Assembly (NCBI GenBank): GCA_002118135.1
Contig: BDIU01000068.1
Location: forward strand, 1 to 64,000
DNA: 64,000 nt
Direction of reading: 5' to 3'
Source: Trebouxia sp. TZW2008
Taxonomy: Eukaryota; Chlorophyta; Trebouxiophyceae; Trebouxiales; Trebouxiaceae
Under the pieces are notes generated by a model. That model made no database searches. It was not told the DNA's origin and saw only the letters and a program-made list of their open reading frames with translations. This document shows positions 23,301 to 34,002 of this stretch, in pieces (position 1 is the stretch's first letter; each line of letters begins with the position of its first letter). Both the position numbers and the translations under genes were made by a program.

Positions 23301-24287
23301 AGCATCTGTTGCATGTTTGCATTTGCAGCATGGATGACTGTAACATCAACAGAATCTGCTGAAGCATGATTGCAAAGACCACTTTTTGCGCCAACTTCAC
23401 CCTGCTTTGCTGACACGCTGAAAGAGGCAAGATATGCTGACGGATCTGGCCGCATCGCGCAGGAACGTATTGTGTGCATCTGGCAGGCCATTTTCTGCCA
23501 TCAAGCTTGTATCAAACAATTGCTGCGCAATGCTAGCTTGCCTATGCCCCTTGTTTGATCCCTCACTGGTGATGCCATGCATACCAGTGTATCCAATTTA
23601 TTGAATCTGGCTCTGCCATGGCACCTGACTAGAACGCATGTAAGTAGTGATGACGCTGATCCACTGTACTGTATCTGTGTTGATGCAGATGATGACATGC
23701 CAGAAGTTGGCAGTTCTGAAGCTGCTCAGCAGGCCCAGCACGCTCAGCAATCACACAGCAGGCACAGCATGCTAAACCCTTCCCACATCCCACAGAAGCC
23801 TTTACAGTCCTGGCCAAAGCACGGCCTGCCAAAGCCCTTGGCACAACCTCGGCAGGGTCTGCCAGAGACCCTGGCACAACTTGGGCAGAACCTGCCAGAG
23901 ACCCTGGCACAACCTTGGCAGGATGGTGAACCCCAGCAAGTAGGAATTGTAGTCAATAAGGCCAAGCAGGACTTTGCCAAGTGGATGACAAATGCACACC
24001 CACAGCATGCAGAGCATGCACAAGAGCAGCAGACTTCCTTTTCTTCTTCATCCTCTTCTTCTTCATCAGATGCCCAGCAGGTGTTTGTAAGTCACATGCA
24101 ACGGCAGCAAGGTGCAGCCTCAGGCAAACAAGCTGAAGAGAGCTACTCTCACTTCATGCAACAGCAAGTTGCAGCAGCAAGGATTGCAGAGCAGATGTAC
24201 AGGAGCCGTCAAGACAAGAATGGCTTTCCTTACTTGGCCAGTGATGCATCCAAGGACCACTTGCTTCATGCTAGCTTGGGTGACTGA
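20319..24287 (+). CDS. Orphan protein, 466 residues
   Basis: Four exons join in phase: 20319..20431, 20533..21026, 21744..21938 and 23689..24287, giving 467 codons with stop TGA. I do not recognise the family. The N terminus MSTRAQLLAGIMLLMH is mildly hydrophobic and basic and could be a weak organelle-targeting or membrane signal. Residues 40 to 90 are Ser/Thr/Gln-rich. Residues about 105 to 200 look folded (DALKLQDLGWQLGRRG, SFWARVADMSWVLGW). An acidic Ser-rich part follows. The last exon has a short repeated motif (LAQPRQGLPETLAQLGQNLPE), a Ser run of nine and a helical Gln/Ala-rich tail ending HLLHASLGD. The third intron is 1750 bases. The intron before exon 3 carries tandem repeats and LINE tails. 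Exon 3 has a downstream relic at about 21960. Confidence 0.65.
21101..21395. mobile_element. Inverted pair of LINE 3' tails
   Basis: The right copy (about 21277..21395, plus) reads ctccagtatgtacctagctg and ends in a gaatgaataaat tail. It matches the reverse complement of the LINE fragment near 39410. The left copy (about 21101..21157, minus) is its inverse (ctaggtacagactttggagc and on). The two could fold into a hairpin of about 55 base pairs inside the intron. Confidence 0.6.
21465..21712 (+). repeat. Three 83-84 bp tandem units
   Basis: The word ctgcaggcaatgtt occurs in each unit, with gcaatg at 21504, 21587 and 21671. Each unit contains cagattgactg and a cttgtcattcat or cttgccattcat block. 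They lie in the second intron of the orphan gene. They may be echoes of a lost exon: the first unit is open as LLSFIKLSDLQAMLCKSQID. Confidence 0.85.
21960..22050 (+). repeat. Downstream relic of the 21744..21938 exon end
   Basis: Encodes QLVRGSTSG and TTSLTAQDVLG against the real QLVRGTISD and STSSTAQDKLG, followed by gtgagacc, a donor-like site as at the real boundary. It is a donor-side echo. Confidence 0.75.
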
Positions 24288-25030
24288 CCTCCAAGGTTGT
24301 TGGCATGTTCTGACACAACATTGTCGTACCTAGCTGATGACAATGTCTGGTTATGTGTAGCTTTGCAGTCGTGTCGGCTTTTGTGCTTGTACACTAGTGT
24401 TGACACAGCTGCAGCGCTGCTTTTGCTTGAATATCCTGATTTCAAGTTCGAACAGTTGAAGAGGGTGTCACCTGTGTCTGATTGTGCAATATTGAACAAT
24501 CACAGATCTTGTGTCTGCTTGGATACTGTCCAGCACTGCCCAAGTCGCTGTATGGCTCATTGTGGGTGATAACAAACCACAGAGGGGGCTGCTGGTCAAT
24601 GCGATCACAATTGGAGTTTGTGCATGCATGCAGGGCTTTGCAATAGTGCGTGTACAGTGCAGGTAGTACGATCGTGTTAGTCATGATCATCTTTCAACGA
24701 TAAGGCTGTGCCTGGTCCAAGGTTTCTGACAAGCTTGCAAAATCAAGCAGTGCCTAGAAACGTTTTTTTGCATTTCAAAAGCTTTTGCACAAGCCCGCTG
24801 GGAGACTGCGAATTAGCAGCGTCAGCAGTACTTAAAAGCCTTGAGGGTTCTCATAAGACCCGAACCCTAAGATCCGAAATTGCTGGAAGTGAAAACAAAC
24901 AAGGCCGTCGGTGCATCTATCCCGTTCGCTACCTTCTTGCTGTCGCTGCACCTCTCGCTCTCAGCTCTTTCTCCCTTTCCCGTCGCAGACAACAGGGTTT
25001 CCTGTGATCAAAGGTCGCCCCTTACAGCTT
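24288..25030. other. Intergenic region upstream of eIF1
   Basis: No gene seen. The stretch 24700..25030 should contain the eIF1 promoter and 5' UTR. It turns pyrimidine-rich (gctctcagctctttctccct) close to the start codon. The left part is probably the 3' UTR of the orphan gene. Confidence 0.4.
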
Positions 25031-25755
25031 ATGACTGACGTCGAACCAGCAAGCGTTCCCAGTTTTGGCGGGTTTGGTAAGCATACACTTTCTTTGGCGA
25101 TGTGCAGCTAGCTGTTCTGAGATTTGCCTGTGGAGCCTTTCCTCGATGAACTTGTCATTTGTGCTGCTGTTGACGTGCGACATGAGTTTGATGCACTGGG
25201 CAATTTGTCTTACTGGCTTCCTCAACGCTGCAGATGCTTTTGCTGACGCCGAGACTGACGACAACAATAGCAAAGATTATGTGCACATTCGCATTCAGCA
25301 GCGCAACGGCAAGAAGAGCTTGACCACCGTGCAGGTGATCTATGTGCTTCTTGACACACAGAGCCTTCTCTAGAGTTATTACTTTCAGTGGCGTTTGCTT
25401 GCAACTCTTTCTCACATTCTGTCTCTTGACAGGGTTTGGAGAAAGGCATTGACTACAAAAAGGTTCTCAAGGCATTCAAGAAAGATTTCTGCTGCAACGG
25501 CACTGTAGTAGAGGATACTGAGCTGGGACAGGTGTGCACGCTTACAACATTCTGTTGATACAGCATGCAAGTCATGGTTGTGTGCGTTTTCTGTTCAAGC
25601 ATGACACTTGAGGGGAATCAGTTTGCTCACTGAGGAGCTGATTGGTGGCTGTACAGGTCATCCAGTTGCAAGGCGATCAGCGCAAAAACGTGTCTACCTT
25701 CTTAGTTGGAAACAAGATTTGCAAGAAGGACCAGGTCAAGATCCACGGATTCTGA
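25031..25755 (+). CDS. SUI1: Translation initiation factor eIF1 (SUI1)
   Basis: eIF1 binds the 40S ribosomal subunit near the P site and enforces start-codon choice in the 43S pre-initiation complex. Four exons join exactly in phase: 25031..25076, 25234..25334, 25433..25531 and 25657..25755, giving 114 residues, the usual eIF1 length. Family motifs are all present: YVHIRIQQRNGKKSLTTVQG (the basic strand of the SUI1 fold), FCCNGTVVED, QLQGDQRKNVSTFL and the C-terminal KKDQVKIHGF followed by TGA. The N-terminal tail of about 25 residues (ATG then TDVEPASVPSFGGFDAF) is the flexible part typical of eukaryotic eIF1. Introns are short (98-157 bases). This is one of the few genes here without obvious exon echoes. 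Confidence 0.97.
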
Positions 25756-27004
25756 TTTTGCATACTCTCGCAGTCAGTCAAAGCGCCAGGCAGCTGGGGT
25801 CCAGCCTCTGTATTCTCTACAGCTTTAACTACAGCCTTTCATCTGTATTGTGTAGCTTGCATGAGAGCAGCAGTGCCCTGCGCACGCTGTCCAAACAGCA
25901 CTTGTATTGGCATGCTAGATCATGCACACTAGATTTGTTGCCCTTCAAACTTGCCTGAGTAGTCTCAATGAAAGGCATTCCTTTTATCAGTATAGCGACA
26001 ACAGTTTGCTTGTAACCCTTTCAAGTGGCAAGCTGCATGCAGCCACTCATTGTAGTTGGCATGTCCAGGCAGATCTTGTAAACAGGCATAATGCTTTGGG
26101 TGTAAAATGTAGTTGCCCTGCTGCCTGTTCCAGGGGCAAGGTCTCATATGATTCAAAGACATGCATGCCTTGCCTTGGGCATGAATTGTGCTAGGCTAGA
26201 CAAGCTTAATCAAGACTCACTGACAACAGGCAAATTCCTGGGCAGCAATGTTGCAGGCACTCTGGTGCAAGATGTATGTATATGCACGTATGTATGCATG
26301 CACGATGAGAATCTGAGATAATGCTGCTGTTGCAGTACACCAGTCCAGATCCGGTGCAAGACTGTCGATTGCATTATGCTTCACACGCACCACCTAACCA
26401 AAGCCTTACAAAGGGAAGCTATAGGATCAAAATGGTTGGCACCAATTAGGGTGGCTACAAATTTGGGCCAGAACACTGCAGATGTGCAACAAGCTACCAA
26501 ACGCTCACCAAGGCTGCGTACACACAAACACCTACTGAACAGATTCTGCTATTGTACATTAATGCTTGTGAGGACTACGCCAAAGAATAAGGGCTGCATG
26601 GAATGGCCACAATGACATAAGCACTGCTTTGCAGCAAAACCAGCATGGGCAAGAAAAACAAAGGCCATGTCAAGGACTCCAGCATTGTAATGCTCTGGTG
26701 TGGTCATGAACCATCAACAGCTGGACTGCTGCCAAGTGCTGCTGTGAGTGCACTGGGATTGGAGTGAAGACCTTCGACCCCAACTGCACTTTCAAATTGA
26801 CTCTCTTTGATGGGGTCCATAACCTCTGCATTCAACAGCAGCAATGACATTCCAAGTGGAGCTACAGTAATCTATTCGCAATCAAAGACTCGACATCAAG
26901 TGCATGCTTGCAAAGGGCTATGATGGCTGACGATGCTGACTAGAACCCTCCATGCTCAATGAGGAATTAGCTGATGTGAAGACAACTGCCCAATTATGCG
27001 CTGA

Positions 27005-27297
27005 CTGTGAGCTCACTCAGCATGTATACAATCTGTACAATGTACATGCAGCCTTAGCTTGAGCCTACTCAGCACTGTATATAACACATGCAATTTGACC
27101 TTGAGCTTACTCAGCAGGCATGCACCCTTGACAATGCACGCGCTGATTGGCTTTGGGCGTACTCAGCATGCTCCAACCTGTACAATGCACATGCAATCCA
27201 ATTTCAAGCTTACTCAGCATGTTTCCAACCTGTGCAACGCACATGCAATTTGAGTTCAAGCTTGCTCAGTATGCATACAATCTGTATAACGCGCACG
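27005..27297 (+). repeat. Degenerate tandem array, about 50-60 bp units
   Basis: At least five or six units share (g)cttactcagcatg, then a spacer, then caatctgtacaatgcacatg or a variant. The array runs towards the 3' end of the S40-like gene. No coding meaning is seen. Confidence 0.75.
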
Positions 27298-27324
27298 TAA
27301 GGAATCAATAAATATCCTCTCATG

Positions 27325-27372
27325 GAACCCAAGCAAATCCAAGATAACCTCCTACTCTGCTGTCTCTGGGAG
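27325..27372 (-). repeat. Relic of the S40-like last-exon end
   Basis: On the minus strand it reads ctgaaggccctcccagagac and on, matching the stretch encoding LEGPPRVSG at about 27448..27482. It lies downstream of the real exon, as other donor-side echoes do. Confidence 0.6.
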
Positions 27373-27429
27373 GGCCTTCAGAGCCAAGTCTTGGCATGCA
27401 TACGATTTGTACATTGCACCTGGAAGGCT

Positions 27430-27620
27430 TCAATGAGACAACATACCTCCTACTCCGCTGACTCTGGGGGGGCCTTCAAGAAAGCCAGTGCGGCGCAGGA
27501 TTGCATTGCGCTGCTGTAGCTTCTCCCTCTTCACTGACGCTCCTGGCGAGAGGCCAGTCAAGATCGATACGTGCTGCTGCACTGAAGTATCCTTGCTCTG
27601 CAGAACAGTACTGATAATGA

Positions 27621-27652
<32 letters not shown>

Positions 27653-29932
27653 ATGATGACAATGATGATGATGATAATGATGAGCTTTGCACTTTTTAGC
27701 TCACGTGCTAAGTGAGTGTGTGCGTGTGTGTGACATCGGTCTGTTGTCTTGCCAGTCAAATCTTAATGGCATCATGTACGCTGCAGGCGGATTAGGTAGA
27801 CTTTCTGCAAGCTAGTGCAATCAGGTCTCAACAAATTTTACGGCCGGTCAGAATACACAGCTGCTGCTGGACTGATGTAGCCTTGTTCTGCACATTCCGT
27901 TTGCACATAAGCTGGATGGGTTTGCCCGCATGATGCAGCTTTGTTCTCAGCACATCTTGCCAGACTAGCAAAGGTCTAATCTGAGGCTGTCTTGCCAAAA
28001 TAGTGCAAGTTTGATGTGAGGACTTTTTCCTTGTCACAGCTGAACAAGAATGCTGTGCCCTCACTCCTATCCATATGCATCGACTTGAACAATGGCTAAT
28101 GTCTTTGAGCACTCTTTTGCCCAGTATATTCAAGAACAGTGGATGCCGCCATGTATTGTGGGGACTGATGTATGCCTTTGCATCAAGAATGTTGACAAGC
28201 AGACATAAACATATGCCTGGGCATCCCCTCAACAACATGCTTTGATGAGCACAATTGTGTGATTGTTGTTCAGACACCGTCCTTGCTAGCTCGTCCTTGC
28301 TAGCTCAGCATGTTGCAGGTGTCTACAGGATCAAAGCCAAAGGCTGCCAGTCAAACAAGTATTAAAGGAGCAAAGACTGTACCGACTGGTGAAACAGGTG
28401 AGGAGGCACAAAGGGAGTTTTCTTGTCATCAGCGTCGTCATCTCTGAATGGCAGCCGAGACATGTTGGGGATGTTGATTGGAGCTGAAGAGCCCTGCAAA
28501 GGCGTTAAAAGTCAACTTCAGTGACCATACAAGCTGTTGCTCAATGCACACCCATGCATGCAATATGCTCTATCATCAAGTATGCATGACGGGCCATGCA
28601 TGGGTCAACAGCCCTGGACTTGGCTCTGCATGCACAGCCCTCAGTAGCGCCATCAAGGCATGGGTAGGCAGCAGCAAAGTTACCAATATGACTGCAGAGC
28701 AACGTGAGCAAGTGCTTGAATGGCATATACATGTGCTGTCAAATACACTGCCTACGCAGCGAATTTGTACAACATGCCATGGAGCGGACTTAGCAAGTGC
28801 TTGAATGGCATATGCATGTTCTATTGTCCTATGCTAGAAGCGAAGGTCAGGAGTGAACAAATACACTAGAACTGAGCAAGCTTCTGCCTGTGCATACACA
28901 TAGTGTACTACGTTCACACTTACCATCTTGATAGAGGCCCTGCGCTGAATGCCGTCTCTGTTTGCAAATGTGTTGTTTGCTCTCAAGGGAGGTCTACGAC
29001 TCCGTCTTGCCACAGAACCAGCAATAGGCATTGCACAGGAACTGTCCATACTGCTTCTCCCAGATTCCGTGCTCCTTCTTGAGGGGAAGCCAGGAAATGC
29101 GTCAGGAGCATCATCATTTTTGTTGTCATGGTCTGCTGCCTGGGTCTGCGCTTTTGCCTCTTGCGCTTCCCCATGAAAGGCCTTGATGTCTGGTGAGGGG
29201 GGTTCCAGGTCCTGTTCTGACTCACTGCTATGATCTAGACCCAAAGTGGGCGCTGATGTGGATGCTAGGACTGCCTCAGTTTCTGAAGTGTCTGCATGCC
29301 AAAGCAGGAAACAGATGAGACAGGGTGCTCAGGTAGGGAACGCTTTGTAAGCTAATGCACAAGCAATACAGGTTGAAACACCGGTGTCTCAATGGTCCGC
29401 AGAGGGTGCACCATGCCACACAGTGTGCGCCGAGGCAGTGTGAAGAGATCTCGGTGATTCAGAGCTAGCTTGTCATGGCCTTTGGTGCCTGATGCATGCG
29501 CAAGCTGGAAATGTTATGGGACAATGATGCACACAGGGTGCAACATGCCATGACCTGTACATTGAGGGATTTGTAGACAAATCTCAGCAAAAAGCAGCTG
29601 GTTTGCTAGAGATTTCAACATCAGCATGACGATGAGACACAGAATATATGGTGCACTACGTAACAGTGGCTGTAGACAAGGCTATGGAGAAACATGAAAC
29701 TTGTAATGCACTCATTCTTTGCAAAGAGGAATTTTGCAGCATTGCTTGGCTGGCATACCACGTATTGCAATCTAAGTGTAAGTCAGCACAACATGCAAAA
29801 CAGAGCAAAAGAAATGAATCAGCAGAGTAAAATGCAGACAATACCTGCATCATCTTCCCAAAAGTCGCGCTCATTGAGCTCGAGCTGGTTGTTTGCTAGA
29901 GAAGCAAACTTTTTAGCTGACTGTGACGGCAT
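27430..29932 (-). CDS. S40 / DUF584-like (senescence regulator family) protein
   Basis: Four minus-strand exons join in phase: 29932..29845, 29282..28924, 28493..28383 and 27597..27430, encoding 241 residues with stop TGA. Three separated motifs match the order seen in plant S40/DUF584 proteins. The first is an acidic-aromatic N-terminal motif (NERDFWEDD). The second is APINIPNMSRLPF followed by an acidic run and FVPPHL. The third is a C-terminal RNAILRRTGFLE. S40 proteins are small, mostly nuclear plant proteins linked to leaf senescence and stress; their biochemical role is not settled. The central 110 residues (exon 2) are Ser/Asp/Glu-rich and unlike the family. Exon 4 has an upstream relic in the intron. 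The family call rests on motif order by eye, and the typical LKGRDL stretch is not obvious. Confidence 0.6.
27610..27672. repeat. CTG/ATG microsatellite
   Basis: A run of about seven ctg triplets changes into atg/gat triplets (27617..27668). It lies in the last intron of the S40-like gene, just before its last exon. Confidence 0.9.
27840..27897 (-). repeat. Upstream relic of the S40-like last exon start
   Basis: On the minus strand it encodes NKATSVQQQLCILTG after a gtgcag acceptor-like site, matching SKDTSVQQHVSILTG of the real exon at 27597. It is an acceptor-side echo inside the intron. Confidence 0.75.
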
Positions 29933-30913
29933 ACTGGTGCTGGCCAGTGAATGCTGAAGTGCTGCAGAGCTTGTCATTTCGGCACGGCAGTTGCCTGCTC
30001 CACACAGGCTTGACTATGCGCTGGTTTGCTGCTGATTTGGCTTGGTTTTGGCTGACAACCTCTGCTGAATACTGCAGTAACAAAATAGTAAGCAGCTGAC
30101 AATCAGTGCAGGTGAGTGAAATTCTTTGAATTGCTTGGAGACAGTGGCTGTCGACAGTGCTACTCGCTACGCAATAGGCAGATGCAACCATCTGACAAAT
30201 GCAAGCAGGATACAGGACCACCAAGGTGGCCGCAGGTTGCAAATCTGGAACGAAATGCGTACCTCCCTGAGCGCCTGTGTGATTACAGCGCAAGGCACAG
30301 ACAGATCTCGATCAGATTGCTGCCACTAGCAGTTCCTCCATGCCATCGTTGGCTATACAAGCGGATCGGTGCTAGGTATGCAAGCAGCCCCAGGCAGCTT
30401 GGCTACTGGCGAAGATCTGTTATCGGTTTGTCTCCGCTGTGCTGATGGATCTGCGCTGCTGATGCTGGCAAAAGTGCCTGCGTTATTTCGTGCAAGCTGC
30501 ACCGGCAAAAGATACCTTGCTGATCGCCGAAGATCGCAGCAAGGTTTTGACACTGAGCCTGCCGTATGGGTCCCTTCATGCATTAGTGGCCTCCGTGTGC
30601 AAAAAAAACTAACACACGCACTGCGTGAACAGTGAAGTTGAAGTACTCAACATCCTTAGATTTGCTGCCACACTACCAGTCAGCTCGCCAAGTGTGCAGC
30701 ACTGTGCTGAAGCTCGCGCAAATAGTCTTCAAGCAAGCTTGTGATAAAAGGTAACTTTGAAGTCCATCACGGTGACCCCAAACACAGGTTGCAAGGTATG
30801 GTTCAGAGCAGTAACAATCAAGCTAAGTTTAAAATGTTAGCGTTGTGAGTCACTGAGTTTTTTGAAGTTGGCCAAGCATGTATATATACATGCACACATA
30901 TATATATATTTAC

Positions 30914-30945
<32 letters not shown>

Positions 30946-31057
30946 TTGCTTCACTGCCACTGACCATAGGCTTTGACACAGTGTTTGATAGGGTTTTGTC
31001 ATGTTTTGTCATCAAGCATGTGAGTCAGAGAGTGTGTGATACCCTTACATAAGCCCG
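29933..31057. other. Region upstream of the S40-like gene
   Basis: Should contain the S40-like promoter and 5' UTR. An open plus-strand stretch at 30369..30635 (88 codons) is GC-richer but matches nothing I know, so I do not call it. 30881..30946 is a TA-rich simple repeat. Confidence 0.35.
30881..30946. repeat. TA-rich microsatellite
   Basis: Nearly continuous (ta)n with short interruptions from tatatataca to tatatttg. It lies just past the 3' side of the retroelement remnant and could be a breakpoint or tail. Confidence 0.9.
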
Positions 31058-31556
31058 TCATTTCAAACCCATGGTTTTATGATCTTGAAAACAAGCAGCT
31101 GTCTGTCTGTGCTTGACAGCCTGTATCGAAAGCTTGACAGGCCATTTTCCTTTTTTTAAAATGAAAACATGCTCCCATTTGCTCAATTCTGCAACTCTCC
31201 TGGTCCAGGTGAGACCATTGGCATCTGCTAGAATTGCCATTTGCTTTGTGTCATCTGTGAAACCTTGTACTAAATATGGTCCTTCAGCCTTGGGCACTAG
31301 TTTGCCTTTACGATCACTGTCTTTGCGGGCCATTTTGTGCATTTTCATGACCACAAAATCATCAATTTCAATAACAGGTGGATCAAAACGCTTACGCAGA
31401 GTGGTTGGAACTGCACTTTCTTGCTTGATGATGACAATTGGTGTGCCAGATTCAGGTAAAGTGGGCTGTTTTTCAGGCATGGTAGTAGGTATAACAACCT
31501 TGTTATTGGAAGGGCTTGCTGTGACATCGGCTTTTGCAGTCAGAGAGGAGGGAGTG
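31058..31556 (-). pseudogene. Pol C-terminal tail (post-integrase region)
   Basis: The frame is open from about 31556, overlapping the end of gag in another frame, to TGA at 31058. The first ATG is at 31480. It contains IDDFVVMKMHKMARKDSDRK and KLVPKAEGPYLVQGF, the strand-rich module (flow-V-lx-hx...K-l-x-p-k-x-eGPy) that follows the integrase core in Ty3/gypsy elements. No catalytic domain remains. The overlapping arrangement resembles a gag-pol frameshift but here may simply mark the deletion joint. Confidence 0.65.
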
Positions 31557-31557
31557 A

Positions 31558-33972
31558 TTACAGGAGATGGAATACTGGGTCTGTATCAACAATGTTGTAA
31601 GCAGGCAAGCCAATTGATTCAGGTGCAAGCGTGATGCTGGTATAAGTAACAGGGGTGTCATGTGGTGAAGTGTCGCTGCTTATGGTTGCCTCTGAACCAA
31701 CTTCTGACTGTGAGTCTGAGTCCGGGTCTGAATTACTAGGTAAATGTTGTTGGCTGAGATTTGCTTGCGTAATAAGCGAGCTGCATTGGTTCAACAAAGC
31801 AGTGATACGCATGGCCTTTTCTTCAAGCAAGTGATCATGTTGCTGCTGCAGTAAGGGCTGTGTGAGATCACCAACATCTCCACGGGGTGAGGATTCATTG
31901 TCTGAGTTGGGATTCCTATCTGAATCTGAGTCACTGTCAATGATGCTGCATTCATCACTGCTGGAATCATCATCTGAGAATATTGTATCATTGCGAGCAA
32001 ACAAGGTAGCATGACATGAATGGTGCATAGCGGGAGTCCCAGAGTCTTCAGAATCCGAGTCAACAGTCTGTTGATATTGAGATTGCTCACCAAAAGATGA
32101 AGTGTGTAAGATAGGTTGCCGTTGCTCCATGCTGTGTACTGTGGTACGCTTTCCGCTTCTGCCATGGTATTTTGTCATGTGGGCCCTGGCAATGTCGCCT
32201 TTAGTAGTAATCTGAACCTCTTCATAATGATCTGGACCTATTCTGTTTCGCAGCACACCTTGACTCAACAGCAGGTCAGATTCTGCCATTCTGAGCCAGT
32301 CATTGCCAACAAGTACACTGTAGTTATTTGCCTTTGTAATCATGCAGTCAATATGCAAACAGAGACTGCCAATAGTGATGGGTAAATCAGGCAACATGCC
32401 CATTGGTCTTTCTGTTTTGCTAGCTGCTGTCAGGAAATTGATGCGACTAGGCACAAGCTGATCCATGAGACCAAGACGACGTACGACTGAGTGTGACAGA
32501 ACTGTATCGGATGCCCCAGTGTCAATAATACATTCAAACCGTTTGCCAAGGATGTCAACCTCTGACTTCACTACAGCATTCACAGTGTGGCTCTGATCTG
32601 CATGGTAGAAGGCTTCAGTCTCCAATGCCGTCTCCATTGGCACTGGTCCATCATCTACTGGTGCGGGTCTGTGTGGCACAAACGGCCGAACAGTAGGTTG
32701 TTGATCAGCAGCAGGTTCTGCTGGACGCTTGGTAGCTGGTCTTCTGGGCTCTGCAGTGCTAGGTGTGACTTTGCTAAAAGTCTGTAGATACTTTATCAGA
32801 TCTGCACGGCAATCAGGTGCTTCTTTCACAAAAGTACCAAGCGAAATCTTCATTGGCGTGCTGTCAAGATGTGCCATAATGTCAACTGCTCTGTTGTCCC
32901 TGCGGTATGATGTGCCTGGCTGTGGTGCATGCTGTCTATGACCAGGTTGAAGTCCTGTGGGGGCAGGTGGGCCTGTCCTAGGTGCAGGTGCTGGCGTGGG
33001 TCCATCGCCACTGCCACTGGCAGCTGTGTTGCCACGGTTGGCACGTGCGTCTCTGGCAGCCTTGATGCCCTCAGGAGTAAATGCTGTTCTGTTTTTGGGT
33101 TCCCTCTGAGCAGGCCCAGTATGCCCACCAGCAGGATACAATTCAGCTTCTGGAGTTGCTGGAACACAGTCATCACAATTGTTATAACTGTAGTTATCCA
33201 TTAAATTGCAAGCATGTGATTCCAGTAAAGTTGCATGTGCATAATTAGTTGCTGCAGGCGAATGCTTGCAATCTACAGCGCGATGTCCAAATTCTTTGCA
33301 TTTCCAACACTGCATAGAGCTGGGATTAGGCCTTGGGAGAGGAGGCCTGTTTGGGGGACGCATATCATGCATAGGACCTTGCCTATTGAAGTTGTTGTTG
33401 AGCGCCAGGGTCATCTTCTCCATGGATTTGGTGATGCGCTCTACTGGGTCAGAGCTGCTGCGGTGCTGCTGTTGGTCCCACCTCTTTAGTCGGTCAGCGA
33501 CTGCGCCTGTGGCTCGCTCCTCAAGGTAGGTGGCATTGTCAATGACCTGCTCAAGTGTTCTAGGAATGGTTGCAACCACTTGTGCACGCAAACTGGGCTT
33601 TAGGTTGTCACTTTTCATTGCAGCAGGAATGTTAGTCTGTGAAAACAGCATGTTCATTTCATCAACGTATGCCTGCACATTCTCATCTTCACGCTGCTTT
33701 CTGTGTGTAGTGCGAGCTAGAATTGTTTGTTCATTATCACCAAAACGCGTTTTCATACCAGTAACAAACTCAGCCCATGTAGTGTTTGCATTGCAATTGT
33801 TCAACATCCAAGTCAAAGGCACATCACCTACCAATAGACTAGCTTGTGCAACAGCCTCTGGATCTTGCCATTGTCGTAGTGTTCGTTCAGTGTTAAGGCG
33901 ATGCAGCCACAGCGAAACATTGTGGCCAGGTTCAAACTTGTCAATGCTGGGCTTGCCTGAGCGGGCTGCCAT
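31558..33972 (-). CDS. Retroelement Gag with zinc knuckle and aspartic protease
   Basis: One long open frame from ATG 33972 (804 residues, stop TAA). The N-terminal third has a retrotransposon gag capsid-like helical region (LWLHRLNTERTLRQWQD, TWAEFVTGMKTRFGD, VQAYVDEMNMLFSQ). A CCHC zinc knuckle follows (CWKCKEFGHRAVDCK). After a Pro-rich linker comes a retropepsin-like protease with the active-site triad IDTGASDTVLS and a second strand ending VLVGNDWLRM. The C-terminal 250 residues are Ser/Asp-rich and unmatched. The frame has no stop or frameshift, so it is either young or still selected. It would package RNA and process polyprotein if expressed, but it depends on another element for reverse transcription. 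Confidence 0.85.
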   Translation of the reverse strand: MAARSGKPSIDKFEPGHNVSLWLHRLNTERTLRQWQDPEAVAQASLLVGDVPLTWMLNNCNANTTWAEFVTGMKTRFGDNEQTILARTTHRKQREDENVQAYVDEMNMLFSQTNIPAAMKSDNLKPSLRAQVVATIPRTLEQVIDNATYLEERATGAVADRLKRWDQQQHRSSSDPVERITKSMEKMTLALNNNFNRQGPMHDMRPPNRPPLPRPNPSSMQCWKCKEFGHRAVDCKHSPAATNYAHATLLESHACNLMDNYSYNNCDDCVPATPEAELYPAGGHTGPAQREPKNRTAFTPEGIKAARDARANRGNTAASGSGDGPTPAPAPRTGPPAPTGLQPGHRQHAPQPGTSYRRDNRAVDIMAHLDSTPMKISLGTFVKEAPDCRADLIKYLQTFSKVTPSTAEPRRPATKRPAEPAADQQPTVRPFVPHRPAPVDDGPVPMETALETEAFYHADQSHTVNAVVKSEVDILGKRFECIIDTGASDTVLSHSVVRRLGLMDQLVPSRINFLTAASKTERPMGMLPDLPITIGSLCLHIDCMITKANNYSVLVGNDWLRMAESDLLLSQGVLRNRIGPDHYEEVQITTKGDIARAHMTKYHGRSGKRTTVHSMEQRQPILHTSSFGEQSQYQQTVDSDSEDSGTPAMHHSCHATLFARNDTIFSDDDSSSDECSIIDSDSDSDRNPNSDNESSPRGDVGDLTQPLLQQQHDHLLEEKAMRITALLNQCSSLITQANLSQQHLPSNSDPDSDSQSEVGSEATISSDTSPHDTPVTYTSITLAPESIGLPAYNIVDTDPVFHLL

Positions 33973-34002
33973 ACTGTTATTAATGTGATGCAAGACGATA
34001 AG

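Larger units (their letters stand above)
25756..27429. other. Intergenic region between convergent eIF1 and S40-like genes
   Basis: No confident gene. 26370..27000 has scattered short open stretches with a degraded coding look (for example CTFKLTLFDGVHNLCIQ near 26790) broken by stops; it may be a decayed gene or transposon relic. The last part holds the tandem repeats listed separately. Confidence 0.35.

Noticed and set aside
30369..30635. 88-codon plus-strand frame upstream of the S40-like gene
   Set aside because: It has no recognisable motif, splice partner or promoter, and lies where that gene's 5' region should be.
30600..31057. A second LTR at the 3' side of the retroelement
   Set aside because: I compared it with 36461..36953 and found no shared words of useful length; only a TA-rich repeat is present.
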